Below, piece after piece: positions 8,708 to 17,456 of a stretch of 64,000 bases of DNA (within the stretch, counting starts at the first letter, position 1; every line of letters begins with the position of its first letter). Source of the stretch: CAIUGU01 sp963819685 (GTDB taxonomy: Bacteria > Pseudomonadota > Gammaproteobacteria > Steroidobacterales > Steroidobacteraceae); the NCBI GenBank assembly GCA_963819685.1, contig CAWFXI010000005.1, forward strand, positions 62,001-126,000, given 5' to 3'. The notes beneath the pieces are model-generated. The model was not told where the DNA came from, searched no databases, and saw only the letters and a program-made list of their open reading frames with translations. Position numbers and translations under genes: made by a program.

Positions 8708-10520
8708 GTGACAAGAATGGAATCCGCAAAGATGTCGGCCATTGCGGCGGCATTGTCGGTACTGATCGGTGGAGTGGCCGGTGCAGCCGCACCACCGCCC
8801 CCTGGCGCTCTGCCGCCCATTCCACCGGCAATCCCGGTCAGCATTACGCCCGTGACAGAGGCCATGCTCAGGAAGCCCGATCCCGCTGACTGGCTGATGT
8901 GGCGCGGCAACTACTCAAGCTGGCAGTACAGTGAGCTGAAGCAGATCTCTGCGCGCAATGTCAGCCAGCTGCGTCTGGTCTGGAGTCGCGGCATGAATCG
9001 CGGCTACCAGCAGGCCATGCCGCTCGTCCACGACGGCATCATGTTCCTGCCGAATCCCAATGACTCCACGCAGGCGCTAGATGCAGCCACAGGCGAGTTC
9101 AAATGGGAGTATCGGCGTCCGATCCCTGCCGATCTGCTGGATTATCACTTTGCCACCAGCGTCAATCGCGGCCTGGCCATCTATGGCAAGACGATTTTCG
9201 ATTCCGGTCTCGACAATTATCAATACGCGCTCGATGCGGAAACCGGCAAGCTCGTCTGGGAGACGAAGGCGATGGACTACAAGAAGGGGTCCAAACCCTC
9301 TTCGGGGCCGTACATCGCCAACGGCAAGGTGATCTCCACCCGAAGTTGCGAGCCCGCAGGGGGGGCGGATGCATGCGTGATCCTGGCGCACGATCCGGTG
9401 ACCGGCAAGGAGTTGTGGCGTACCCGCACGATTCCGCGTGCCGGCGAACCCGGCAGCGAAACATGGGGTGATTTGACGGACGATGGCGATGCTCGGCGCC
9501 ACGTGGGAATGTGGATGGTGCCCAGCTACGATCCGGAGCTGAACCTGCTGTATGTCGGCACCAGTGTCACTTCGCCCGCGCCCAAGTTCCTGCTGGCCGG
9601 CAACGACAAGACGTACCTCTATCACAATTCGACGCTGGCCATTAACCCTGATACCGGCAAGATCGTCTGGTATTACCAGCACCTGGTCGACCACTGGGAT
9701 CTCGATCATCCGTTTGAGCGCCTGATCGTCGACACGGCCGTTGCGCCCGACAAGAAGGACGTGACGTGGATCAATCCGCGCATCAAGCCCGGTGAACGCA
9801 GAAAGGTACTGACAGGCATCCCCGGCAAGACCGGTCTCGTGTACACACTCGACCGCCAGACAGGCGAGTTCCTGTGGGCTCGTCCAACGGTTCATCAGAC
9901 AGTGGTGTCCAATATTGACGGTGCCACAGGAAAAGCAACTGTGAATCCTGCGGCGCTGTACCACAAGAAGGGAGACACGGCCTTCATCTGCCCGGCACTC
10001 ACCGGTGGCAAGAACTGGCAGGGTGGCGCGTACAGCCCTTTGAACAATGTCATGTATTACGGGCTCGAGAATACGTGCGCGAACATGACGGTGATCCTGG
10101 ATAAGCCCAGTCCGGCGTCAATCAACGGTTCATCGTACGGCGTCGAAGGGAAAACGGAGCTTGCACCGGGAGCCACGGGCGCAGGCACTATCTTTGCGAT
10201 TTCCGTGGCCACCGGCGAGACGCTGTGGAAATACGATCAGCGCGCCGGCATGGTTTCGCTGCTTGCGACGGGCGGCGGCCTGTTGTTTGGCGGCGATGTG
10301 AACGGCCGGTTCCGCGCCTATCGACCAGAAAACCGGCAAGGTGGTGTGGGAAGTCAATCTGGGCGCGTCGGTGACCGGCTACCCGATCACGTACTCCGTG
10401 CAAGGCAAGCAATATGTAGCGGTCCACACGAGTTCAGCGAGCGGTCTGGGCGCCCTGACACCGGAACTGCGGTTGGGCAGCAGCGACCAGATGTTTGTGT
10501 TTGCCCTGCCTGATCGCTGA
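8708..10520 (+). CDS. PQQ-dependent alcohol dehydrogenase (quinoprotein), frameshifted near 10320
   Basis: About 600 residues once the frame is repaired. It is a secreted beta-propeller quinoprotein with repeated propeller-blade motifs (LDAATGEFKWEY, DAETGKLVWE, DRQTGEFLW) and the HWDLDHPF active-site region seen in type I PQQ alcohol dehydrogenases. No CxxCH is present, so an external cytochrome must take the electrons. Start GTG 8708 follows AAGGGGA at 6 bases. At 10319-10323 one extra base breaks the frame: the direct frame ends at 10513 with non-homologous sequence, while the +1 frame gives DQKTGKVVWE and continues to a stop at 10518-10520. Likely oxidises the alcohols made by the flavocytochromes (inference). 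Confidence 0.75.
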
Positions 10521-10539
10521 TCAGGATGGCCCATCACAA

Positions 10540-10614
10540 GCAGGGCGAATAGGAGCGGATTCGCCCTGCACTCTTGTCTCCATCCGCGACCCGGTGTCCG
10601 GGTCGCGGATGGAG
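10540..10614. terminator. Paired hairpins between convergent genes
   Basis: Two adjacent perfect hairpins: an 11-bp stem (10540-10550 with 10559-10569) and a 17-bp stem (10578-10594 with 10598-10614, loop TGT). They lie between the quinoprotein stop at 10520 and the converging lipoprotein stop at 10622, as expected for a bidirectional terminator. Neither stem is followed by a clear T tract. Confidence 0.7.
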
Positions 10615-10621
10615 CATCCTC

Positions 10622-11287
10622 TCAGGGACTCTCCACGCGGCACATTGCGGGCTGCAGCTGGCTGATGTCCGCTGCCAGTTTGTCCATCAGGTCGTGCAAC
10701 GTTCCATGTAGTGCCTCGTTGATGCGTTCGCCAGGCTTCGAGCTGACGAGATACCGGCGACCGGCGACCGGTCCTGAGGCGTAGCTCTTGTTCAGGATCT
10801 GCGATCCGCTTGCATCGTAGGCCCTGACGCTGAAGACGATGTCCACTTCCGGAACGATCCAGCCCTCCTGGGTCTCGTCTTCAAAGCCGGCCTCGATCAG
10901 TCGCGTATAGCTGTAGATGAACTGGTCCATATCGCCTTCAATCGCGATGTCACAGCCGGAAACGGTCGGTCGCGTGGGCACGAACTGCACTCCGGAAAAG
11001 TGCGTGCCGAACACGTCTGTGCCGATTTTCTCCACGATCGTGCCGAGCGGCAGCTCCAGTATCGAATCGCTGCCAATCCAGGACGACGCCTTGCCCGCCC
11101 AGCGGAAATTTCTGCGCTCGTCCGGTATGACGATCATCACCTGTCCCGTGCCATGGAACTCCGGGATGTCCTGCGGCAGGTAGCGCCCCTGGAAGCCGCT
11201 CGTCGTGGTCGTGCTGCAGGCAGCAACCGTCATCAGCACGGCAGCTGCAGCTGGCAAAGCAAAGCGTTTCAAATTGGCGTTCCTCAT
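10622..11287 (-). CDS. Putative outer-membrane or periplasmic lipoprotein
   Basis: 221 residues with a lipoprotein signal: hydrophobic stretch then a VAACS lipobox (Cys near residue 24). The rest resembles no family I can name; it has aromatic-rich beta segments and a conserved-looking EGDMDQFIYSYT region reminiscent of ABC-type transport auxiliary or YajG-like lipoproteins. AGGAG lies upstream; ATG 11287 or the immediately preceding TTG 11290 could start it. It converges on the quinoprotein gene. Function unknown. Confidence 0.6.
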   Translation of the reverse strand: MRNANLKRFALPAAAAVLMTVAACSTTTTSGFQGRYLPQDIPEFHGTGQVMIVIPDERRNFRWAGKASSWIGSDSILELPLGTIVEKIGTDVFGTHFSGVQFVPTRPTVSGCDIAIEGDMDQFIYSYTRLIEAGFEDETQEGWIVPEVDIVFSVRAYDASGSQILNKSYASGPVAGRRYLVSSKPGERINEALHGTLHDLMDKLAADISQLQPAMCRVESP

Positions 11288-11477
11288 CAATATTGATTCT
11301 CCTGCAGCTTGTGGCGAAGTCGAATGTCGAACCGCGACCCCAGCCGTTTCGCAAGCAGTCGCCTATGCTAACGTGCAGGCGCAGCATGTCCATCATCGCG
11401 CGAAGTCATCGTCATCAATACCGCCAGTTGGCAGTGCTGCGCCATACGGACTTCCGGCAACGACAGAAGGGGGAACG

Positions 11478-13089
11478 ATGCTGATCAGGAAACTTTTGGC
11501 AGTAGCCGCGATTGCGATACTCATGGCGGCTTGCAGTCGAAACGACGCTCCCGTCACGTTCGAACTGCAGCCCCTCGTGAAGGGCGGCTCGAAGTTCCAT
11601 GGAGTCCATGGCCTGAGGTTCGACAAGGACGGCACTCTGTATGCCGTCAGCGTCATTGGCCAGTCCATGTTCAAGGTGGACACCAAGAACAGGTCGGGTC
11701 GAAACGGTCATCGGCCCTCCAGAAGGCATGGCCGACGACCTTGCCATTGGCCCGGACGGCACATTTGTGTGGACGGCGATCGAAGACGGCATCCTGTATG
11801 CAAGATCTCCAGGCGGACCTATCCGCAAGCTGTGGGAGAACCAGCGCGGCCTGAACGCCATCTCCTTTTCGCCGGACGGCAAGCGGCTGTTCGTCACGCT
11901 GGTCTTCTACGGCGATGCGTTGTACGAAATCGATTTGACCGGTACGAAGCCGCCCCGTCTGATCGTCGACAAGCCCGGCGGGCTGAATGCCTTCCAGGTC
12001 GGGAATGACGGCATGATCTACGGCCCGCTCGTATTCGGTAAGCGCATCGTCAAGATCAATCCGGATACGGGCGCGATGGCCACGGTGTCCACTGATTTCG
12101 AGGATCCAGGGGCGCTCAAGCTGGATTTCAAGGGCTCCGCCTACGTACTCAACAACGACACCGAGCTCAAGAAGGTCGACCTGGCTACCGGCAAGGCGAC
12201 GGTTTTCGCGAACCTGCCAGCGGGCGCCGACAACCTTGCAATCGATGCACAGGGCAACATCTTCGTGTCGCTGTCCGAGGTCAATGCAATCGTTGAAGTG
12301 AATGCTGAAAACGCTGCGATCCGCTATGTGGTGGAGCCGGCACCGCTGACGTCTGCAACCGGACTTTCAGTGCAGACGGAAGGCGGCAAGGATACGGTCT
12401 ACCTCGGAGACCTGTTCGGCGGCGTTCGCAGGATCGATGGGACGACGGGCGCGATCGACAAGACGCCGGTCAATATCTTCCAGCCTGCCCACGTCTCGAC
12501 TACCAAAGGCCATATGGTGGTCGTCGGCCAGGTATTCGGCGTCATGCAGCTGGTGGACCGCAATACGTTCGAGGTGCTGGGGCGCTGGGACAAGCTGAAC
12601 TCGCCAGGCGATGCACTCGAGGCTGCGGACGGGAGCATCATTGTTGCCGAAACGGGTTCGGGTCGTTTGTTGCGTGTCACCGGACCCGCACTCACGGATC
12701 GGCAAATAATTGCCGACAACCTGCAGGGTCCAAACGGTCTCGCGTGGGCAGCGGCAGATGCGGTGTACGTTTCCGAGACCACAGGCGGGCGGGTGCAGCG
12801 GATCGCGCTGGCCGATGGCAGCAGGACGCAGGTTGCCGACGGCCTGGCTCAGCCCGAAGGCATCGCGGTCGAAGCAAGCGGCGCGTTGCTGGTCATGGAG
12901 GTGGGAGCCAGGCAGCTGAAGCGGATCGATGCAAAGAGCGGTGCACAGACAGTGATCGCATCGGACCTGCCCATCGGACTCAGCAACGGCCCGAGCCTGT
13001 ACCGGTCCGTCGCGTCAAGTCCCACCGCGATCTACTTCAATTCGGATATCGACAACTCAGTCTACAAACTGGTCGCCAGGCAGCCTTGA
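11478..13089 (+). CDS. SMP-30/NHL-type beta-propeller lipoprotein, frameshifted near 11695
   Basis: Repaired length is about 536 residues. The start has AAGGGGG upstream and encodes a lipoprotein signal ending MAACS. The body is repeated propeller blades with D-G-x-[IL]-Y/F-V patterns (DKDGTLYAVS, GPDGTFVWT, SPDGKRLFV, DGMIYGPL). The frame from 11478 runs into unrelated sequence after VDTKN; the following frame, which reads GRVETVIGPPEG and then continues to 13089, is one base out. One base too many around 11688-11704 explains it. Likely a sugar-lactonase-like or sensor propeller; no catalytic metal site is assigned. Confidence 0.7.
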
Positions 13090-13121
13090 GTTTGCAGCGG
13101 GCAAGCAGGTGCCCCCTTCGA

Positions 13122-13697
13122 TCATTCCGTTCGTTCGGCTTTCGGCTCTGCGGTAATGACGCCGCGAGCCAGGTGTGTCGCCAGGCCCTCGGTCGGCAAT
13201 TCGAGCTTGAAGGCCCGGTGACAACCCTCGCAGTTGAGCACGATGTCATCGCCGGCAGCCTGGAGTGCTGCCACGTCCTTGTTTTTTGCAGCTTGTGCGG
13301 CAGCCAGCGCTGCCTGGGTCATCTTGTCCGCGAAGGGCGCCCAATCCGGTGCGGAGGCCCATTCCATATCCATGGATCCGGTCCCGCCCACGCGCAGCAA
13401 TGTGCCGGTCGTGGCGAGCTGGATTGCGTGATATTCAATCTGTTCCCATTCTGCGTCCGACTTCGGCGGTGTGACTGCAGCATTCCAGATGGGATCCGCT
13501 GCCTGATCGATGAACTTCACCATCAGCTGGTTGAAGCTGATCGCCGGCTGGATCTCTGCGGCTGGAACCGCGGAGGCTGCAGTGCGAGTCTCCGCTGGCG
13601 CTGATTCAGGTGCCGGGGCCTGATTGCAACCAGCCAGCAGGAGCGCGCTTGCAAGCACGCACAGTCCCGTGGCACGCAACGCCTGAACGTGTTTCAT
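13122..13697 (-). CDS. Exported cytochrome c lipoprotein (cytochrome c'-like)
   Basis: 191 residues. The lipoprotein signal ends LLLAGCNQ. A single heme motif, CEGCH, lies in the C-terminal third (NCEGCHRAFK) after a helical stretch rich in Ala and Lys, which is the arrangement of cytochrome c'/c-556-like four-helix proteins rather than of class I cytochromes. GGAAGG precedes the ATG; longer upstream reading lacks such a site. An electron-transfer or gas-binding role in the periplasm is likely; the partner is unknown. Confidence 0.7.
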   Translation of the reverse strand: MKHVQALRATGLCVLASALLLAGCNQAPAPESAPAETRTAASAVPAAEIQPAISFNQLMVKFIDQAADPIWNAAVTPPKSDAEWEQIEYHAIQLATTGTLLRVGGTGSMDMEWASAPDWAPFADKMTQAALAAAQAAKNKDVAALQAAGDDIVLNCEGCHRAFKLELPTEGLATHLARGVITAEPKAERTE

Positions 13698-13866
13698 ACC
13701 TTCCTGCTCCCCGTGGGTCCCTGAGCGGGACATAGTTTTCAGTCTGGAACGCGACAATAGATCCCGGCTTCGGGGTCGATGCACCGGGAAAACCCCTTAG
13801 TGGGCCATGCGCGATAGCGCAATCGGTGCCCGTTGGTGTCTACTCAGCAGGCAAAAGGAGATACCG

Positions 13867-14181
13867 ATGGCTGTGCCCTGGGTTCAGATCGTGCAATGGG
13901 TGCCCTCGATACTTGAGGTGTCACGCCAGCTGCTGCAGGAAGCCCGCAAGCGACCGCCTGCGCCGAGTGCAACCGGTGAAGAGTTGCCTGCCGAGCTCGT
14001 GGCCAGGATCGCCGTGCTCGAGGACAATGAACGCCGCCAGGTAGAACTGCTGCACCAGATGGCCGAGCACATCGGCCAGATGACTCACGCCCTGACGGCA
14101 TTACACCAGCAACTTCGCTGGCTGATCGCAGGACAGGTTGCCCTGGTCCTTGTCGTGGTGGTAGCCGTTCTGTTCCGCTGA
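13867..14181 (+). CDS. Small tail-anchored coiled-coil membrane protein
   Basis: 104 residues. ATG 13867 follows AAAAGGAG. The middle (around residues 40-75) has a heptad-like run (VARIAVLEDNERRQVELLHQ) and the C-terminus is one strongly hydrophobic helix (LIAGQVALVLVVVVAVLF) ending in a single Arg. No family recognised. It converges on the desaturase gene with an 8-base gap. Confidence 0.6.
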   Translation: MAVPWVQIVQWVPSILEVSRQLLQEARKRPPAPSATGEELPAELVARIAVLEDNERRQVELLHQMAEHIGQMTHALTALHQQLRWLIAGQVALVLVVVVAVLFR

Positions 14182-14189
14182 GACCCGCT

Positions 14190-15377
14190 TCAGCGAGGGG
14201 TTCTTGCGGGCTGCAGTGCGTAGCCGCGCAGCGCTGCAGCGTAGTCCGCGAGCACCTTGATACCGCTGGCTTCGGCCTGCGCGATCCATTCCTTCATGTG
14301 CTGCAGCATGTTGTCGTTGCTCTGGTGAGCGCCGCTCCACAACAACTGCAGGCGGCTGCGGAAATCATGCACGGTCTTCAGCGACGAATTGCTCTCCAGC
14401 AACGCCGACAGCTGGCGCCGGGAAGCATCATTCAACAGGGCCGGTTCACGCACGAGCAGTTTGCGTGCGCCGCGCTTCAACTGGCTGCCAATGGAGTCCA
14501 GCTCGTTGCGCAACACGGGCAATATGACATTCACGGAATAGTCTCTTAATACATGCATGCGGTTGATGACCACGGCCTGCACGGTATCGAGATCAACCGG
14601 TCGATGCTGCTGGCGCAAAGGCTGGGGCGCGACGCGCAGCACCTTGGCAAGACCCAGTGCCGAGAAGATGCGAATGTACAGCCAGCCGATGTCGAACTCC
14701 CAGGGCCGCTGCGAAAACTTCGCCGAGCTCGGGAATGCGTGGTGGTTGTTGTGCAGTTCTTCACCACCGATCAACAGGCCCCACGGCACGATGTTGCGGG
14801 CCGCATCCGGGCATTCAAAGTTGCGATACCCGGTGTGGTGGCCCACGCCGTTGACGATGCCAGCCGCCATCAGCGGCGTTGCGATCAGTTGTACCGCGAG
14901 AATGATGATGCCCGGGACGCCGAAGAGGACCAGGCAGGCAATCACGTACAGCGTGACACCGAGATACTGATGTTTACTGTAGAGGTTGCGCTCGATCCAG
15001 TCGTCGGGCGTGCCCCGGCCGAATTTTTCCAGCGTTTCCGGATTGCGTGCCTGCACGCCGTACAACTCGGCGCCTTCCAGCAATACCTTCTTCAGCCCGA
15101 GGACTTGCGGGCTGTGGGGATCGTCCGCGGTTTCGCACCGGGCGTGGTGCTTGCGGTGCACCGCTACCCACGACTTGGTCAGCATCGTCGTGCCGGCCCA
15201 GAGCCAGAACCGGAAGATATGCCTCAAGACCGGGTGCAGGTTCAGGCTGCGATGGCAGGCGTCCCGGTGCAGGTAAAGGGTGATTGCCATGAACGTGAAC
15301 TGCACGGACAGGAACGCCACCAGCACGTAGCCCCAGAACGTAAGGTCCAGAATTCCATAGAGAAAGTCGATATTCAC
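14190..15377 (-). CDS. Acyl-CoA (delta-9-type) fatty acid desaturase
   Basis: 395 residues. It introduces a double bond in a membrane-bound acyl chain using O2 and a di-iron centre. All histidine boxes are present: HRDACH at 37-42, HRKHH at 74-78 and HNNHH at 209-213, plus GHH at 180-181. Two hydrophobic hairpins lie between the boxes. The GTG start at 15377 has AGGA 6 bases upstream. The C-terminal 110 or so residues are a soluble helical extension not needed for the core fold. Candidate regulatory repeats lie upstream. Confidence 0.85.
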   Translation of the reverse strand: MNIDFLYGILDLTFWGYVLVAFLSVQFTFMAITLYLHRDACHRSLNLHPVLRHIFRFWLWAGTTMLTKSWVAVHRKHHARCETADDPHSPQVLGLKKVLLEGAELYGVQARNPETLEKFGRGTPDDWIERNLYSKHQYLGVTLYVIACLVLFGVPGIIILAVQLIATPLMAAGIVNGVGHHTGYRNFECPDAARNIVPWGLLIGGEELHNNHHAFPSSAKFSQRPWEFDIGWLYIRIFSALGLAKVLRVAPQPLRQQHRPVDLDTVQAVVINRMHVLRDYSVNVILPVLRNELDSIGSQLKRGARKLLVREPALLNDASRRQLSALLESNSSLKTVHDFRSRLQLLWSGAHQSNDNMLQHMKEWIAQAEASGIKVLADYAAALRGYALQPARTPR

Positions 15378-15535
15378 GGGGAGTCCTATAAGGCGAAAAG
15401 CCGCCTGACGGGTGGCAGTATGGGGGCGGAAGGCCCCATATGAAAGGCAACAGTCAACATTGTGGTCATTTTCTGACCAGCTATTGGCGCCGGCCCAGCC
15501 CGCGAGCCGGGTTTCCCGGCCTCCAGAATCCCCCG

Positions 15536-15575
15536 TTCGAGGGAACTCTTCGAGGGTCAACCCTCTATTCGAGGG
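15536..15575. promoter_or_regulatory. Three TTCGAGGG direct repeats upstream of the desaturase
   Basis: TTCGAGGG occurs at 15536, 15549 and 15568, and the complementary word ACCCTC lies between the second and third, so two short hairpins can form (GAGGGT-CA-ACCCTC and ACCCTC-TATTC-GAGGGT). The block lies between the yidB-like stop and the desaturase start, both on the minus strand. It looks like a repeated protein-binding site, possibly for a fatty-acid regulator; no binding protein is known. Confidence 0.4.
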
Positions 15576-15596
15576 TACCACCTACAACAGCAAACC

Positions 15597-15998
15597 TCAC
15601 TTGCCGAGAAGGTTGCCCACGGAGGACAACAGTCCGCCAAGCTCACCTGCGGCAGGCAGCTTGCCAGCGGGGCTCAGCTTGTCCACGACTTGAGGCAGCA
15701 TGTGAGACAGTGCCGTAGCGGCATCGGGCGCGGCGATACCGGCTTTAGCCGCCAGTTGGCCGATCATGTCGCTGCCCAGAACCTGCTGAACCTGAGCGGC
15801 CGAAATGGGCAGGTTCTGTCCGGTACCGATCCAGGACTGGAGAACCGGACCCAATCCCTGCTTCTGGAACGCAGCCAGCAACCCATCGAGCGCGCCTGGC
15901 TTGCTCAGCATGCCGATCATCTGCTGCAGCATGACGGCATTGGTGCCGCCTCCCTTTGCTCCGGCCAGCGCACCGGCTACCTGATCGAGAATGCCCAT
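15597..15998 (-). CDS. yidB: YidB family protein (DUF937)
   Basis: 133 residues, matching YidB-type proteins: N-terminal MGILDQVAGAL, a Leu/Gly-rich helical body and the conserved VQQVLGSDMIGQLA and LSHMLPQVVDKLSP segments near the C-terminus. ATG 15998 has AGGAGA 6 bases upstream. Function in the family is poorly defined. Same direction as the desaturase, 220 bases upstream of it. Divergent from the ABM-domain gene. Confidence 0.8.
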   Translation of the reverse strand: MGILDQVAGALAGAKGGGTNAVMLQQMIGMLSKPGALDGLLAAFQKQGLGPVLQSWIGTGQNLPISAAQVQQVLGSDMIGQLAAKAGIAAPDAATALSHMLPQVVDKLSPAGKLPAAGELGGLLSSVGNLLGK

Positions 15999-16191
15999 GA
16001 ACGATCTCCTTCTGTTGATGCTGCCAAACGCGAGGGCCGGTGACCGACAGCAACACTTACGCCAGTGCGGTGAAAAGTTCAAATCGCCTTTCGGGCAGTG
16101 CGTTGCAACTGTTCGATCGGTGTCGCGAGACGGGATCTTCACTATGATGGGGAAGTCCCGTTTATGGAGATCGAGTGACGGAGATCCTCAG

Positions 16192-16806
16192 GTGAACACG
16201 CCGGCCGAACAATTGAACAGCAATCTTCACATGCCAGTGTCCGCGACCAGCGTGACGTTTGTCGTGCAGCACTGGGTGCGACGCGATGCGTTCTCCCGCT
16301 ATGAGGACTGGCTGAAGACGGTGGTCGAAGTCTGCTCGGCTTATCCCGGTTATCAGGGGGTCGACATCATCCGTCCGGTTCCGGGCGACAACAAGTATTC
16401 CACCATCGTCCGCTTCGCGACGTTCGCGGACGCGGAGCGCTGGTGCAGGTCGGCAGATCGTCCCCGACTGCTCACCGGCATCCGTGACATTCTCGAGCGC
16501 GACGACCAGGCGCGCATTCAGGCGGGTATCGATTTCTGGTTTACGCCGAACGAACCCGTGCAGCGGCACGCGCAGGGCTGGAAGCAATGGCTCGTCACTA
16601 CGTCAGTCATCTGGCCATTGACCGTTGTGGTGCCGCTGTTGCTTGCGCCTTTGTTTGACGCGGTGCCATCGCTCGGCCTGTTCGGGGTCCGTCAGGGAAT
16701 CGTTGCGGCAGTGGTTGTGGCATTGGCCGTCTTTGTCATCATGCCACGCTATGTCCGGGCGATCGCCGGGTGGCTGTACCAGGCAGCCGCGCGGGACAGC
16801 GCGTGA
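16192..16806 (+). CDS. Antibiotic biosynthesis monooxygenase-domain membrane protein
   Basis: About 204 residues. The N-terminal half (residues 15-110) reads as a single ABM ferredoxin-like domain (VTFVVQHWV, PGYQGVDIIRP, STIVRFATF). The C-terminal part has two transmembrane helices (about 135-160 and 168-188), the arrangement of the COG3224 group. GTG 16192 is preferred because GGAG lies 8 bases upstream; an in-frame ATG twelve codons later also fits. Substrate unknown. It overlaps the following marC-like start by four bases (GTGA). Confidence 0.7.
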   Translation: MNTPAEQLNSNLHMPVSATSVTFVVQHWVRRDAFSRYEDWLKTVVEVCSAYPGYQGVDIIRPVPGDNKYSTIVRFATFADAERWCRSADRPRLLTGIRDILERDDQARIQAGIDFWFTPNEPVQRHAQGWKQWLVTTSVIWPLTVVVPLLLAPLFDAVPSLGLFGVRQGIVAAVVVALAVFVIMPRYVRAIAGWLYQAAARDSA

Positions 16807-17456
16807 ACGTCCTGCTCGAAGACATCCTCTATGTGCTTGGCACGGTGGGTGCCCTGCTGCCTATCGTGAACCCGTTCTCGGCGGTGGGGCTCGTCGTCGG
16901 CATCACGGCGCACCTTACGGAAGCCGAACGGGCAGAACAGATCCGCAGGGCGTGTATCTACATGTTCTGGATCCTGACCGCGTTTCTCGTGGCAGGCGGC
17001 CTCATCATGAATTTCTTCGGCATCTCGATCCCGGGACTGCGCATTGCCGGTGGACTGGTTGTCAGCTTCCTGGGCTTCGGCATGCTGTTCCCGGACCAGC
17101 ACGCGGCCTATGGCCAGGAACGCAGGGAAGCGCAGAACAAGCCCGACATCTCTTTCACGCCACTGGCGATGCCGTCATTGAGCGGCCCGGGTTCCATCGC
17201 AGTGGTAGTCGGCATGTCGTCGACCGTGCAGAGCGGCGCTCATCCGGTCATCGACAACATTCTGGTCGGTGTCGGCATTGCGATCACCGCGCTGATTTCC
17301 TACATCGTGCTGCGTGCAGCCACACGGCTTGACAAGTTACTGGGTGCCACAGGCATGAATGCGGTAGCGCGCATCATGGGCTTCATGCTCATCTGCATCG
17401 GCGTGCAGTTCATCATCAATGGGGTGCTGGAGATCGTCGCCGGCTTGCCTTCCTGA
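16803..17456 (+). CDS. MarC family integral membrane protein
   Basis: 217 residues with six hydrophobic segments and the family hallmarks: a first helix with ALLPIVNPFSAV, a helix with GLRIAGGLVVSFLGFGML, and PLAMPSLSGPGSIA after the loop. MarC/UPF0056 proteins are inner-membrane proteins of uncertain transport role. The GTG start at 16803 overlaps the previous stop, suggesting coupled translation. The last 157 bases overlap the opposing transglycosylase reading frame. Confidence 0.85.
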   Translation: MNVLLEDILYVLGTVGALLPIVNPFSAVGLVVGITAHLTEAERAEQIRRACIYMFWILTAFLVAGGLIMNFFGISIPGLRIAGGLVVSFLGFGMLFPDQHAAYGQERREAQNKPDISFTPLAMPSLSGPGSIAVVVGMSSTVQSGAHPVIDNILVGVGIAITALISYIVLRAATRLDKLLGATGMNAVARIMGFMLICIGVQFIINGVLEIVAGLPS

